Shown piece by piece: positions 12,365 through 25,044 of a DNA stretch of 64,000 nucleotides. The translations under genes were made by a program, and so were the position numbers. Location: contig OU744721.1 of NCBI GenBank assembly GCA_916613615.1, positions 52,710,747-52,774,746 on the forward strand. The letters are read 5' to 3'. The notes beneath the pieces were generated by a model. That model was not told where the DNA came from. It did no database searches and saw only the letters and a list, made by a program, of their open reading frames with translations. The stretch comes from Steromphala cineraria (Eukaryota; Mollusca; Gastropoda; Trochida; Trochidae). The stretch's first letter is position 1. The number at the start of each line of letters is the position of its first letter.

Positions 12365-13889
12365 GTTTCATCTGGGTTCGAATCTTATATGACAACTTCA
12401 AAATAAAAAAATAGAATTGTACACAAATAAAATTATTTCAAATTTGAACAGAATTGGTTGAGAAACAAAGTTTTAGAGAGCTCGATCTAAAACGAAATTC
12501 ATTGATAGAAAAAAAAATTGGTTGTAAGTTATCAACGTCTTTACCGATTTCGTTCAATTTGAAATTCATGTTTATCTTAGTATATACAAAAATAACACCA
12601 GTGCAAATATACATACTTTAATTTCCGATTTGAATCACTGTTTATGGTTTGGATAAGTAAGTAATTAATATTACCAATTAAGAAGATAAAGACTCACGTA
12701 TCACCGTTGTGTTTGTTTCCAATTAACGATGAGAAGAAACACCTGGGGACAAAGGGAAGTGGTGTTTTGTTACATAACAGTCGAAAGACTGGTTACATCA
12801 CATGCAGATTTAGGGTTTCTATCACAGATTAACGTAACTGTATACTGAAGTGAGGTTGCTCAGGCAGATAATTTAGATAAATTACGAATTTTGTGATAAA
12901 AGCGCTAAGCTGGAAAGATTTCATCAAAAATATATCCCTTCATTTGTTCGTCTTTCAATTCATAAACATTTTGCATTTCTGGCTTCTCAAGAACCACTGG
13001 TTCGACTGAGGTGGAACTTGTGAAAATGGGATATATAAAGTTTAAAATCGTTACTTAGTTTCTCAGTTAGTGCAACCAAACAGTCTCAATTCTAGATTGA
13101 AACATGAAATCAAATCCGTTACTTTGCATCACATGAAATGTCTTCTTCTCTGGGACCAGAGAAAACCAAGGATCCTTCCAATGTCCCATGCATTTGAAAG
13201 ATTAGCAATGTCACAAAGATGTGACATGGCCTAATCTTTTGCAAGACATTGAAAGCCTGATCTGACTGATCCTCTTCTGACACTTCATGCATGAAAGACA
13301 TTGCATTGCATTCACTATTACGAAAAGTTCATCAGCAAGCCAGGATGTTCAAATCAATAGTGCTAGAGACACTATGTTCATGTTGAACAATTATTTGCCA
13401 GGAATCCCTCCTACTCGTGCTGCTCGTGAGCCACTAACCTCGGTCGACAGGTGTAGACTTATTCCATCTCCTACTATTCTGATTAAAATCGGCCTAGTTC
13501 CGAGGAATAAGATATCCAAAATATCAATACTACCGAGATGTGAAATCCCTTTAAGAGAGAGGAAACCCATTTCAATAAGAAGTTCGATTCTCGATAAAGT
13601 CACTATTCTAAAACTGTTATTACTCGAAACTAGTCGGTTTTAATCAGACTGATCTTCTTCTAGCTGGGTTGGACAGAGTATTGAGGGACTCGGTATGAAA
13701 CCTTTTGGACAAATATCCGGCAGCATACAGATCAGGCTCAGAATTAGTTTTATGCCAATGCAAGAAAATTTGCAATGCAACGGATGCAAAAGAAGTGTCT
13801 GAAATGTTTCCCGAAGGATAATGTTGGGAAATGTCAACATGATAAAAGCAATAGAAACACTTAACAGATTAACGCAATTGTATATTTTA

Positions 13890-16800
13890 GCTGAATATCT
13901 AATTGAAATCATTATCCATTTTGCTGAATGTGTGTACCAATCTCATTGAAATCATCAAGAACTTATTCATTTTGCTGAATGTGTTTCCAATCTCATTGAA
14001 ATCATCAAGAACTTATTCATTTTGCTGAATGTGTGTACCAATCACATTGAAATCATCTAGAACTTATTCATTTTGCTGAATGTGTGTACCAATCTCATTG
14101 AAATCATCTAGAACTTATTCATTTTGCTGAATGTGTGTACCAATCTCATTGAAATCATCTAGAACTTATTCATTTTGCTGAATGTGTGTACCAATCTCAT
14201 TGAAATCATCTAGAACTTATTCATTTTGCTGAATGTGTGTACCAATCTCATTGAAATCATCTAGAACTTATTCATTTTGCTGAATGTGTGTACCAATCTC
14301 ATTGAAATCATCAAAAACTTATTCATTTTGCTGAATGTGTTTCCAATCTCATTGAAATCATCAAGAACTTATTCATTTTGCTGAATGTGTTTCCAATCTC
14401 ATTGAAATCATCAAGAACTTATTCATTTTGCTGAATGTGTGTACCAATCACATTGAAATCATCAAGAACTTATTCATTTTGCTGAATGTGTGTACCAATC
14501 TCATTGAAATCATCTAGAACTTATTCATTTTGCTGAATGTGTTTCCAATCTCATTGAAATCACCTAGAACTTATTCATTTTGCTGAATGTGTGTACCAAT
14601 CACATTGAAATCATCAAGAACTTATTCATTTTGCTGAATGTGTGTACCAATCACATTGAAATCATCAAGAACTTATTCATTTTGCTGAATGTGTGTACCA
14701 ATCACATTGAAATCATCTAGAACTTATTCATTTTGCTGAATGTGTGTACCAATCACATTGAAATCATCAAGAACTTATCCATGTTGCTAAATGTGTTTCC
14801 AATCTCATTGAAATCATCAAGAACTTATTCATTTTGTTGAATGTGTCTCCAATCTCATTGAAATCGTCTAGAACTTATCCATGTTGCTGAATGTGTGTAC
14901 CAATCACATTGAAATCATCAAGAACTTATTCATTTTGCTGAATGTGTGTACCAATCACATTGAAATCATCAAGAACTTATCCATGTTGCTAAATGTGTTT
15001 CCAATCTCATTGAAATCATCAAGAACTTATTAATTTTGTGGAATGTGTCTCCAATCTCATTGAAATCATCTAGAACTTATCCATGTTGCTGAATGTGTGT
15101 ACCAATCTCATTGAAATCATCTAGAACTTATCCATGTTGCTAAATGTGTTTCCAATCTCATTGAAATCATCTAGAACTTATTCATTTTGCTGAATGTGTG
15201 TACCAATCACATTGAAATCATCAAGAACTTATCCATGTTGCTAAATGTGTTTCCAATCTCATTGAAATCATCTAGAACTTATTCATTTTGCTGAATGTGT
15301 GTACCAATCTCATTGAAATCATCAAGAACTTATTCATTTTGCTGAATCTGGTACCAATCACATTGAAATCATCAAGAACTTATCCATGTTGCTAAATGTG
15401 TTTCCAATCTCATTGAAATCATCAAGAACTTATCCATGTTGCTAAATGTGTTTCCAATCTCATTGAAATCATCAAGAACTTATCCATTTTTCTGAATGTG
15501 TGTACCAATCACATTGAAATCATCAAGAACTTATTCATTTTGCTGAATGTGTGTACCAATCACATTGAAATCATCAAGAACTTATTCATTTTGCTGAATG
15601 TGTGTACCAATCACATTGAAATCATCAAGAACTTATTCATTTTGCTGAATGTGTGTACCAATCACATTGAAATCATCAAGAACTTATCCATGTTGCTAAA
15701 TGTGTTTCCAATCTCATTGAAATCATCAAGAACTTATTCATTTTGTTGAATGTGTCTCCAATCTCATTGAAATCATCTAGAACTTATCCATGTTGCTGAA
15801 TGTGTGTACCAATCACATTGAAATCATCAAGAACTTATTCATTTTGCTGAATGTGTGTACCAATCACATTGAAATCATCAAGAACTTATCCATGTTGCTA
15901 AATGTGTTTCCAATCTCATTGAAATCATCAAGAACTTATTCATTTTGCTGAATGTGTGTACCAATCACATTGAAATCATCTAGAACTTATTCATTTTGCT
16001 GAATGTGTGTACCAATCTCATTGAAATCATCTAGAACTTATTCATTTTGCTGAATGTGTGTACCAATCTCATTGAAATCATCTAGAACTTATTCATTTTG
16101 CTGAATGTGTTTCCAATCTCATTGAAATCATCTAGAACTTATTCATTTTGCTGAATGTGTGTACCAATCACATTGAAATCATCAAGAACTTATTCATTTT
16201 GCTGAATGTGTGTACCAATCACATTGAAATCATCAAGAACTTATTCATTTTGCTGAATGTGTGTACCAATCACATTGAAATCATCAAGAACTTATTCATT
16301 TTGCTGAATGTGTGTACCAATCACATTGAAATCATCAAGAACTTATCCATGTTGCTAAATGTGTTTCCAATCTCATTGAAATCATCTAGAACTTATCCAT
16401 GTTGCTGAATGTGTGTACCAATCACATTGAAATCATCAAGAACTTATTCATTTTGCTGAATGTGTGTACCAATCACATTGAAATCATCAAGAACTTATCC
16501 ATGTTGCTAAATGTGTTTCCAATCTCATTGAAATCATCAAGAACTTATTAATTTTGTTGAATGTGTCTCCAATCTCATTGAAATCATCTAGAACTTATCC
16601 ATGTTGCTGAATGTGTGTACCAATCTCATTGAAATCATCTAGAACTTATCCATGTTGCTAAATGTGTTTCCAATCTCATTGAAATCATCTAGAACTTATT
16701 CATTTTGCTGAATGTGTGTACCAATCACATTGAAATCATCAAGAACTTATCCATGTTGCTAAATGTGTTTCCAATCTCATTGAAATCATCAAGAACTTAT

Positions 16801-18973
16801 CCATGTTGCTAAATGTGTTTCCAATCTCATTGAAATCATCTAGAACTTATTCATTTTGCTGAATGTGTGTACCAATCTCATTGAAATCATCAAGAACTTA
16901 TTCATTTTGCTGAATGTGTGTACCAATCACATTGAAATCATCAAGAACTTATCCATGTTGCTAAATGTGTTTCCAATCTCATTGAAATCATCAAGAACTT
17001 ATCCATGTTGCTAAATGTGTTTCCAATCTCATTGAAATCATCAAGAACTTATCCATTTTGCTGAATGTGTGTACCAATCACATTGAAATCATCAAGAACT
17101 TATTCATTTTGCTGAATGTGTGTACCAATCACATTGAAATTATCAAGAACTTATTCATTTTGCTGAATGTGTGTACCAATCACATTGAAATCATCAAGAA
17201 CTTATCCATGTTGCTAAATGTGTTTCCAATCTCATTGAAATCATCAAGAACTTATTCATTTTGTTGAATGTGTCTCCAATCTCATTGAAATCATCTAGAA
17301 CTTATCCATGTTGCTGAATGTGTGTACCAATCACATTGAAATCATCAAGAACTTATTCATTTTGCTGAATGTGTGTACCAATCACATTGAAATCATCAAG
17401 AACTTATTCATTTTGCTGAATGTGTGTACCAATCACATTGAAATCATCTAGAACTTATTTATTTTGCTGAATGTGTTTCCAATCTCATTGAAATCATCTA
17501 GAACTTATTCATTTTGCTGAATGTGTGTACCAATCACATTGAAATCATCAAGAACTTATCCATGTTGCTGAATGTGTGTACCAATCTCATTGAAATCATC
17601 TAGAACTTATTCATTTTGCTGAATGTGTGTACCAATCTCATTGAAATCATCAAGAACTTATTCATTTTGCTGAATGTGTGTACCAATCTCATTGAAATCA
17701 TCTAGAACTTATTCATTTTGCTGAATGTGTGTACCAATCACATTGAAATCATCAAGAACTTATCCATGTTGCTGAATGTGTGTACCAATCTCATTGAAAT
17801 CATCTAGAACTTATTCATTTTGCTGAATGTGTGTACCAATCTCATTGAAATCATCTAGAACTTATTCATTTTGCTGAATGTGTTTCCAATCTCATTGAAA
17901 TCATCAAGAACTTATCCATGTTGCTAAATGTGTTTCCAATCTCATTGAAATCATCAAGAACTTATCCATGTTGCTGAATGTGTGTACCAATCTCATTGAA
18001 ATCATCAAGAACTTATCCATGTTGCTGAATGTGTGTACCAATCACATTGAAATCATCTAGAACTTATTCATTTTGCTGAATGTGTGTACCAATCTCATTG
18101 AAATCATCTAGAACTTATTCATTTTGCTGAATGTGTTTCCAATCTCATTGAAATCATCAAGAACTTATCCATGTTGCTAAATGTGTTTCCAATCTCATTG
18201 AACTCATCAAGAACTTATCCATGTTGCTAAATGTGTTTCCAATCTCATTGAAATCATCTAGAACTTATTCATTTTGCTGAATGTGTGTTCCAATCACATT
18301 GAAATCATCTAGAACTTATCCATGTTGCTAAATGTGTTTCCAATCTCATTGAAATCATCAAGAACTTATTCATTTTGTTGAATGTGTCTCCAATCTCATT
18401 GAATCCATCAAGAACCCATCAATGTTACTGAATGTGTATCAAATCTTACAGAAATCATCAGGAATTTGTTCATGTTGCAGAATGTGTCTCCAATCTCATT
18501 GAAATCATCTAGAACTTGTCCATGTTGCTAAATGTCTCCAATCTCATTTAAATAATCTAGAACTTATCCATGTTGCTAGATGTGTCTCCAATCTCATTAA
18601 AATCATCTTGAACCTATCAACATTGCTGATTGTGTCTTTAATCTCATTAAAATCATCTAGAACCCATCAATGTTAATGAATGCGTATCAAATCTCACCGA
18701 AATCATTAAGAATTTTTCCATGTTGCTGAATGCGTCTCCAATCTCATAGAAATAATCTAGAACTTATTCACGTTGATGAATGCGTCTCCAATCTCATAGA
18801 AATAATCTAGAACTTATTCACGTTGATGAATGCGTCTCCAATCTCAAAGAAATAATCTAGAACTTATTCACGTTGATGAATGTGTCTCAAATCTCATTGA
18901 AATAATCTAGAACTTATTCACGTTGATGAATGTGTCTCAAATCTCATTGAAATCAACTAGAACCTATCCATGC
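13890..18973. repeat. 51-bp satellite array, about 100 monomers (~5.1 kb)
   Basis: Head-to-tail units of 51 bp (50 bp when TGTGTTTCC replaces TGTGTGTACC). The core is CATTGAAATCATC(A/T)AGAAC followed by TTATTCATTTTGCTGAATGT. Two main variants alternate: CACATTG...TTCATTTTGCTGAA and CTCATTG...CCATGTTGCTAAA. Units after about 18400 are increasingly divergent, ending in a mini-amplification of GAATGCGTCTCC units (18720-18960). Because 51 is a multiple of 3, some stretches stay open as LNVCTNHIEIIKNLFI repeats; these are not genes. Confidence 0.97.
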
Positions 18974-19436
18974 AATGATAAAGTTTAGTTATAGAGTATA
19001 TCTCAAATGCTGTTATCTAAGGTAGAACAAAGAAATACAACAGTTATCATTTGTTTATTTTTTCACAATTTATACATGAAAAAAATACTTGTAAATACTT
19101 TTATGTTTTATCACCGAATGCCATTGAATTTTGTCAATATCATATCAGGACCCATAAAAAATAATGATTGCTAGATTTTGTCTTGATATTAAAATACATG
19201 ATCAATTCTTTCCTGTAATTTACAGAACTTTATATGTAAACATATTACCTTAGATTGATAGAACCAAGGAAGTCAGAGTTTGAAAAAAAGAAATTTAAAT
19301 TCCAAATTTTTTTATAAACTTACTATAGATACAAGTGCTATGACTGCTCTGAATGGCCTATAAACAGGATACTTGAGTCAAAATCAGTATATTTCAGATA
19401 TTTCCCAAAATGTTCTAAAGTTGTCTTGATAAAGGT

Positions 19437-19980
19437 TACCGTAAATCCTTGAAAAAAGGCCAGCAATTATTAAATTTGACACAATTTAAAACATTCTTTT
19501 GTTCAGGAGGTAATTCAAGGCAGCCGATTATTTGAGGCAGGCGACAAATATTTTCACATCCATGAGGGGATCATGAAGCAGGCATTAGGAAAGATAGTTT
19601 TGACAATTGGCCATTTTCTTGCTTTTTAGAAATTTTCTGTATATCAAAAAGGCACCATTGCAATTATATCAATAGTAATCATCAAAATGTTAATGGGTAA
19701 TTTTCCATCAATTGTGCAAAATGGTCCATGCCCCCTGCCTTTCCGAATCCTTGATGAAGTACTGAAATATTTAACAAAGTATCAATACAGGAAATATTAT
19801 TACTATATATTATATAAGTTGATGTTAAAAAAACACATCAGAATATGTATATGAAGTATAATAACGAAAGGCAGTATTGACAAGATAGTTTACAATATTA
19901 AATAAACCTTGTGATTATTCAAGGCAGGCGATTATTTTCCATGGTAGGTTTTTGTTCAAGGCACGCAAAGGTTTACGGTA
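19437..19980. mobile_element. 544-bp MITE with TACCGTAAA ends
   Basis: Left TACCGTAAATCCTTGA, right GCAAAGGTTTACGGTA. The interior has AAGGCAGGCGATTATT-type motifs in both orientations. No reading frame. Confidence 0.6.
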
Positions 19981-21024
19981 TTTTACAATGTGAGATTCAA
20001 AATAATAAGATTAAAAAAAAAGCAGTGCTTTAATTGACTTTTCATAACAGGAACTGTGTTTGTTTGAGTTTCTTATACCTCCGAATTTAGTATCATCATC
20101 TTTACATGGAACGGATATATCATAGTATATCAATAAAACAAATTAAACTTAAATTGAGACAATCTACTTACTGCACAAAAAAAAAGGTTCTGTGATAGAC
20201 CTTGCTTTTCCTCTAAAATATGAAGATCACAAATATTTTCATGTCGTTTCTACCACCCTCTGTGTAAACATACATCAATCACAATAAACAGTTGAGCATT
20301 AACAAAATAGATATAAGTTTTCATAGTGATTTAAATGTATGACACATAAAAAATACCCAAACCTCCTAATATCATGGATGTAAATGGATATATATTGTGA
20401 TTTGAACAAAAATGATTAAATACAGTATTGAGTATAGAATATAATAATCAACAGTTACCGGTAAACAGATTACAAATCCAATTCATTAATAGCACTTTGA
20501 AGTTAAATGCCCGGTAAAAGAGGCATAACTATAAAAGGTGAGTTTACAATACAACAATGATGAAAGTCTTGGACAAAATTTGATAAAGTCTTGGATAAAA
20601 TCTTTGCATTCTTTTGATTCAATGAAAAAAAATAATCAGTATCAAAAGGTAGTTTTTAGGCCTTTTTTTAAAAGTAACCAATTTTTTACTTTTTGATGTT
20701 TATCAATAATAGATGTAATCTTACAAAGAAATATTTGATTTGAAAATAATTTTGATTTGATAACAATAATTTATGATCTTTTACCTTAACTTAACCACAA
20801 TATTAAAATAAACATTCCAAAAACAACATATTTCAATATTTTTCACATCACAAACGAGCGTGTAAAGCAAAGCAAGATATGTTTATAAAGTCGAGTAGCT
20901 ATATATTTGGTTTATTTTTCACAAAATTCAAGTAACTCCCCAGATATCTTGCTTTTCTTTCAAATTCTCAATGGAAATCAATGATATATAGCCCTTGTAA
21001 GATACCACAGTGTAATATTCATAC

Positions 21025-21465
21025 CATCCTGCTACATCAGCGTATATGTCTCCGCTAATGCTACAACCTATCCCCTGATATCCTCTTATAGTCTTCTGTC
21101 GTTTCGCTATATATAGCAAGCCAATCAAATGATGCCCTTTCAGCGATAACGGCAAACTAGTTTCTTGGCTTCGTTCCGCGTGCTCATCTCGTTATTCAAA
21201 TTAACCAATGGGAGTGCTATTAGATAATAAATCTGATTCGCATTGGCAGTCTCCCGCTAAGCTCCAAATCGCGCACTTTTAGATTTCCACGTGCGACATC
21301 ACTAGACAACAGTGTATGGAGTTCGAAATAGTTTGACTGAAAACAGACAGGCTATAAATAGCGCTGAGCAATCACCCGTCAGCGATACAACAGAAGACTA
21401 TAGGAGGATATCAGGGGATAGGTTGTAGCATAAGGCGGAGACATATACGCTGATGTAGCAGGATG
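21025..21465. mobile_element. MITE copy 3 of the same family
   Basis: A 441-bp element with the same termini and interior as 4886-5325. Target duplication TATTCATAC (21016-21024) / TATTAATAC (21466-21474) matches at 8 of 9 bases. It lies between two copies of a ~77-bp direct repeat (20691-20768 and 21659-21735). Confidence 0.9.
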
Positions 21466-21744
21466 TATTAATACAACAATATCAAACTAGTGTAATACCA
21501 CAATGCAAGTATGATGTCACAGTAGTGTGTTGCAGAAATAAACAGAATACCAAATTCCTTCCATTTAATAAAGTTTTTATTAAACTCATGAAGATTTGGT
21601 ATCAAAACCGCTTTCGCTCGTTTTATACAAAATTATAAACTTGTTTAAAAAAAATAGTTTTTGATGTTTATCAATAATAGATGTAATTTTACAAAGAAAA
21701 ATTTGATTTGAAAATAATTTTGATTTGATAACAATGAAAACAAG

Positions 21745-22526
21745 AAGACATAGTCATCAACATCCCCCGCCAGATTTGTTCTTATTTTAAATTAAGTCAG
21801 AACCTTCTCCTAAATACTCGAGTGTACTCAAAAATATCATGACACCAAACTCCGGGAACATATTTGCGCGGTTCTGAATTTCAAACTCCATCAAGGTATT
21901 GATACCCTGAAGGCACACATCAAATTTGATGATCCTATCTGTAACAGTTTCCGAGGAAAAATTGGCTCCTTTGAAGACACCTCGAACAGAGTCCCAAAAA
22001 ACGTAACAAGGGCAATAACTCAGGAAAAAATATTTGCGCGTTTCTGATTTTCGAACTCCATCAAGATATTGATACCCTGAAGGCACACACAAAATTTGAT
22101 GATCCTATCTTAAATGGTTACTGAGAAAAATTGGCTCCTTTGATGACACCTCGAACAGAGTCCCAAAAAAACGTAACAAGGGCAATAACTCAGGAAAAAA
22201 TATTTGCGCGGTTCTGATTTTCGAACTCCATCAAGATATTGATACCCTGAAGGCACACACAAAATTTGATGATCCTATCTTAAATGGTTACTGAGAAAAA
22301 TTGGCTCCTTTGAAGACACCTCGAACAGAGTCCCAAAAAAACGAACAAGGGCAATAACTCCGGAAAAAATATTTGCGCTGTTCTGATTTTCGAACTCCAT
22401 CAAGGTATTGATACCCTGAAGGCACACATGAAATTTGACGATCCTATCTTAAACGGTTACTGAGAAAAATTGGCTCCTTTAACTCGGACGGACCTATATC
22501 ACCCTTCCACTTCGTGGTGGGGGATA
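21745..22526. mobile_element. Pearl-like element with ~170-bp core tandem repeats
   Basis: TATTTGCGCG starts recur at 21861, 22031, 22201 and 22370, a period of 170, 170 and 169 bp (about 3.7 units). The left flank has CATCCCCCGCCAG and the right flank CTTCGTGGTGGGGGAT, an imperfect inverted pair. Tandem cores between short inverted ends are the hallmark of bivalve pearl elements. That assignment is by structure, not by database match. Confidence 0.7.
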
Positions 22527-23369
22527 ATAATATTAAATGGAAGGTCATTTAGTAGCCTCTATATATAAGATAACTGAATAAAAGGTTTACATAATACATG
22601 TTGTAGCCATCACCAGGTACTGAAGTACCAAATACCCCAGAATAATTAATTACAGATGTACAGGTGGGTAAAAGATAAGTTTTGTTTTACAAATTCATTC
22701 AAACTGATTATACTCTTCAATTTTAAAGTATACAGAAATTTATATATACATTTTTGTAACAGAATCCTTTGTAATCAACTTTTAAACAATAGATGTTAAT
22801 AATTGATCATTCTGGAACTTCAGATGCCAAAGGTGCGTAGTTATTGCACATAAACCATAGTTAAGATTTTGTCTGTACAGTAAACTAATGACGTCAAAAG
22901 TCCAAAAAAGAAATTGTGAAAAAGGTTGGATTTTGTTGCGATACAGAAAAGAGTATAACAATATGTTTTACAATAGATTGGTTCTTTCAAATTTACTTTT
23001 TGCATTTTCTATTGACTAAATAATGGCCATTGAAACAACAATTCAAGTTTGTGCTATTTTCAATTTGCAAATCTGCAACTTTCATCATTACTTTGGTTGT
23101 GTTTAGATTAGACCTTTAGAAACATAAAACTTGTTAATTTGTTGGGTTACCGTACATTAGATGTTTTGGGGGGTTCTTTAACCACCAATCCGCTTTAAAA
23201 TTAAAATTTACCAGTAAAAATGGCAATCTGAAGGGTGAAACCCCCTTTTTAAGAGGTGGACCCCCTCCCTTCAAAATGGCAGTTTCCACCACTGGTATTA
23301 GGTTGTTTCTGAGATAACTATAATATATTATTATATGCCAAGTGGTGAGAGACTGAGTTTTCTCAGTTC

Positions 23370-23690
23370 TAGAAAAGTGTTCTTGCAACTGAGTGTGATA
23401 TCACTTTTTCAAGTCAGAGATAATATCACAAAGGGGATGACGTCATGTGTACAATGGTTTACCGTCACTTCTACAATCAACGCGACGTCATCGCCGTGGC
23501 TAAGTTATGATAAACAATGGTATGACGTTGCAAGAGAAAACTCGAGTAAAGACCTTTTGGACATAATTTACCACATTTTTTACCATAGAGGCATATAATA
23601 AACAGAATATCTTTTGTTTTGATTGTGATATCACTTCTCGTGACGGGGTAAAGCCTATAGTTTCACTCGTGGCTGCACTCAAAACAAAAA
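23370..23690. repeat. GTGATATCAC-bounded repeat with CRE-like motifs
   Basis: GTGTGATATCACTTTTT at 23393 and TTGTGATATCACTTCTC at 23620 enclose TGACGTCA (23438), CGACGTCA (23481) and ATGACGTTGC. This looks like a dispersed repeat; no gene is evident. Confidence 0.4.
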
Positions 23691-23720
23691 ATATCCTCTA
23701 TATACCGCACACCCTTCCAA

Positions 23721-23919
23721 TTAGTCAGGGATGAATAGAGGTGTCTTGTCAGTAGAGTCAAGGACCTGGTCATTTTCTAGGACCGCGGACAGACAGTCAG
23801 TCGGCACTACTTTCTCTTCAGGACGGTCAGCCTGGACGATGAGCTGGCACCTTCCCGGGGCTGTTATCTTCAACTGGGGTATCTTGTCTGATGAAGTAAC
23901 CAAAAGCATAATGATGAAC
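23721..23919 (-). CDS. Orphan exon-like segment, unknown product
   Basis: On the minus strand a plausible acceptor (TTTTGGTTACTTCATCAG) is followed by an open frame of about 65 codons. It reads KIPQLKITAPGRCQLIVQAD, then EEKVVPTDCLSAVLEN, and ends LFIPD-stop at 23721. It is GC-richer and more codon-like than the AT-rich flanks. The family was not recognised and no partner exon was found between here and 25045. It may be the last exon of an undetected gene, a retrocopy remnant or part of a repeat. Confidence 0.3.
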
Positions 23920-23954
23920 CTTGAACTGTATTGTAGGTCATTGTAAAAACGTAC

Positions 23955-24185
23955 AGGCATAAACTTTGAAATTATCAGTCATAATCTATCTATTCATTGG
24001 TACACTGATAAAATTCCAACAAAAGATATGATATTTGTAAACTTTGAAATTATCAGTCGTAATCTATCTATTTATGGACAAACTGATAAAATTTCAATAA
24101 AAAGATACGATTTTTGTAAACTTTGAAATTATCAATCAAAACCTATCTATTCATTGACAAACTGATAAAATTTCAATAAAATATC
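23955..24185. repeat. Tandem repeat, ~78-bp unit, 2.9 copies
   Basis: AAACTTTGAAATTATCA starts at 23961, 24039 and 24118 (period 78-79), each followed by TAATCTATCTATT-like and ACTGATAAAATTTCAA sequence. Confidence 0.9.
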
Positions 24186-24566
24186 TTTGTTCACAATACA
24201 TGAACCATCAAAATATGTGGCACATAGTTATTTTCATAGAAAAAAGAAGATGAAAATTCATCTCTAAGTAACAAAAAACAGTAACACATGAGTGGTGTGT
24301 TATGCTTTTATGACAGACTAAAAAGCCATAACACACCACTGAATTTTTTTTATCTCTCATGTAAATTTCAAACTCCAGAAACAATCAATGTTTTAGGATG
24401 TCAGGGATAAACATAAAAACACTTAATCAGTGACCTCTGATTTTCAGACTTTTCGGGGCAAATTGCGATATGTGAAGACTAAGAGTATCCGAACATTTAG
24501 CCGAGGTAATATGTCATAAGAAATAAAGATCCTACTTAAGTCTGATAATTAACAGTCTGAGTAAAC

Positions 24567-24871
24567 CTAGCCTCCATAATACTATTAAGTCTAGCTAGAT
24601 GTAGAAACTGGTTGCATCAGCCGACTGATTGAATTGACCAATCAGGGCAATCTTACCAAGCCATAAAAAAGGTCTGCAATCGCACATAATGTTAAAATTT
24701 CAAACAAATAATACTACCGGTAATAGTAGCTGCTTTACGATTGGACAAATCCATCCGGGCATCTTACGTTTGATTTCACGGTCCAAGGTCACGAAAAGGT
24801 TTGCTTACGTGACCTTATAATGTATCTAGCTAGACTCAATATGGGAGTGTAGCGAGTATTATGGAGGCTAG
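24567..24871. mobile_element. 305-bp foldback element with 17-bp perfect inverted ends
   Basis: CTAGCCTCCATAATACT at 24567 and its exact complement at 24855-24871, followed on both sides by (G)AGTCTAGCTAGAT. A half copy is at 29480-29527 (CTAGCCTCAATATTAACC, ACTGAGTCTAGCAAG). Confidence 0.75.
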
Positions 24872-24920
24872 ATGTCGTGTTCGTCAGTAGAATAGAGACT
24901 TATTTGAATAAAGGGGATTC

Positions 24921-24926
24921 TTTATT
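24921..24926 (-). terminator. Candidate polyadenylation signal of the KDELR-like paralogue
   Basis: AATAAA on the minus strand, 119 nt past the stop codon at 25045. It is positioned as expected for a short 3' UTR. Confidence 0.45.
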
Positions 24927-25044
24927 ACTTCGTGTAATTACATGACCGTGCCCCTTGGTTAAGCAGCGCACGTGATAATGTTAGAGCGTGACACAGTTAC
25001 ATTAGAGTTATCTCCCTTAGACTGCAGTCTTTACATACACCACA

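Larger units (their letters stand above)
9430..13889. other. Intergenic, no supported gene
   Basis: Contains a 170-bp MITE, an AT-rich element and the 22-bp perfect hairpin. A 118-codon frame at 13287-13643 (plus) lacks any recognised motif. Confidence 0.5.
18974..25044. other. Intergenic, repeat-dense, no confident gene
   Basis: Holds MITEs, the pearl-like element, the 78-bp tandem repeat, a CRE-rich repeat and the orphan exon-like segment at 23721-23919. Stretches 19981-20690 and 22530-23370 show nothing. Confidence 0.5.

Noticed and set aside
12373..12383. tRNA gene suggested by GGGTTCGAATC
   Set aside because: The T-arm and acceptor stems do not pair; only a B-box-like string is present.
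13287..13643. 118-aa plus-strand frame beside the satellite
   Set aside because: No recognised motif; both strands are open over part of it, suggesting chance openness.
13890..18973. CRISPR-like regular array
   Set aside because: Units are contiguous 50-51-bp near-identical monomers with no unique spacers, in a eukaryotic genome; it is a satellite.
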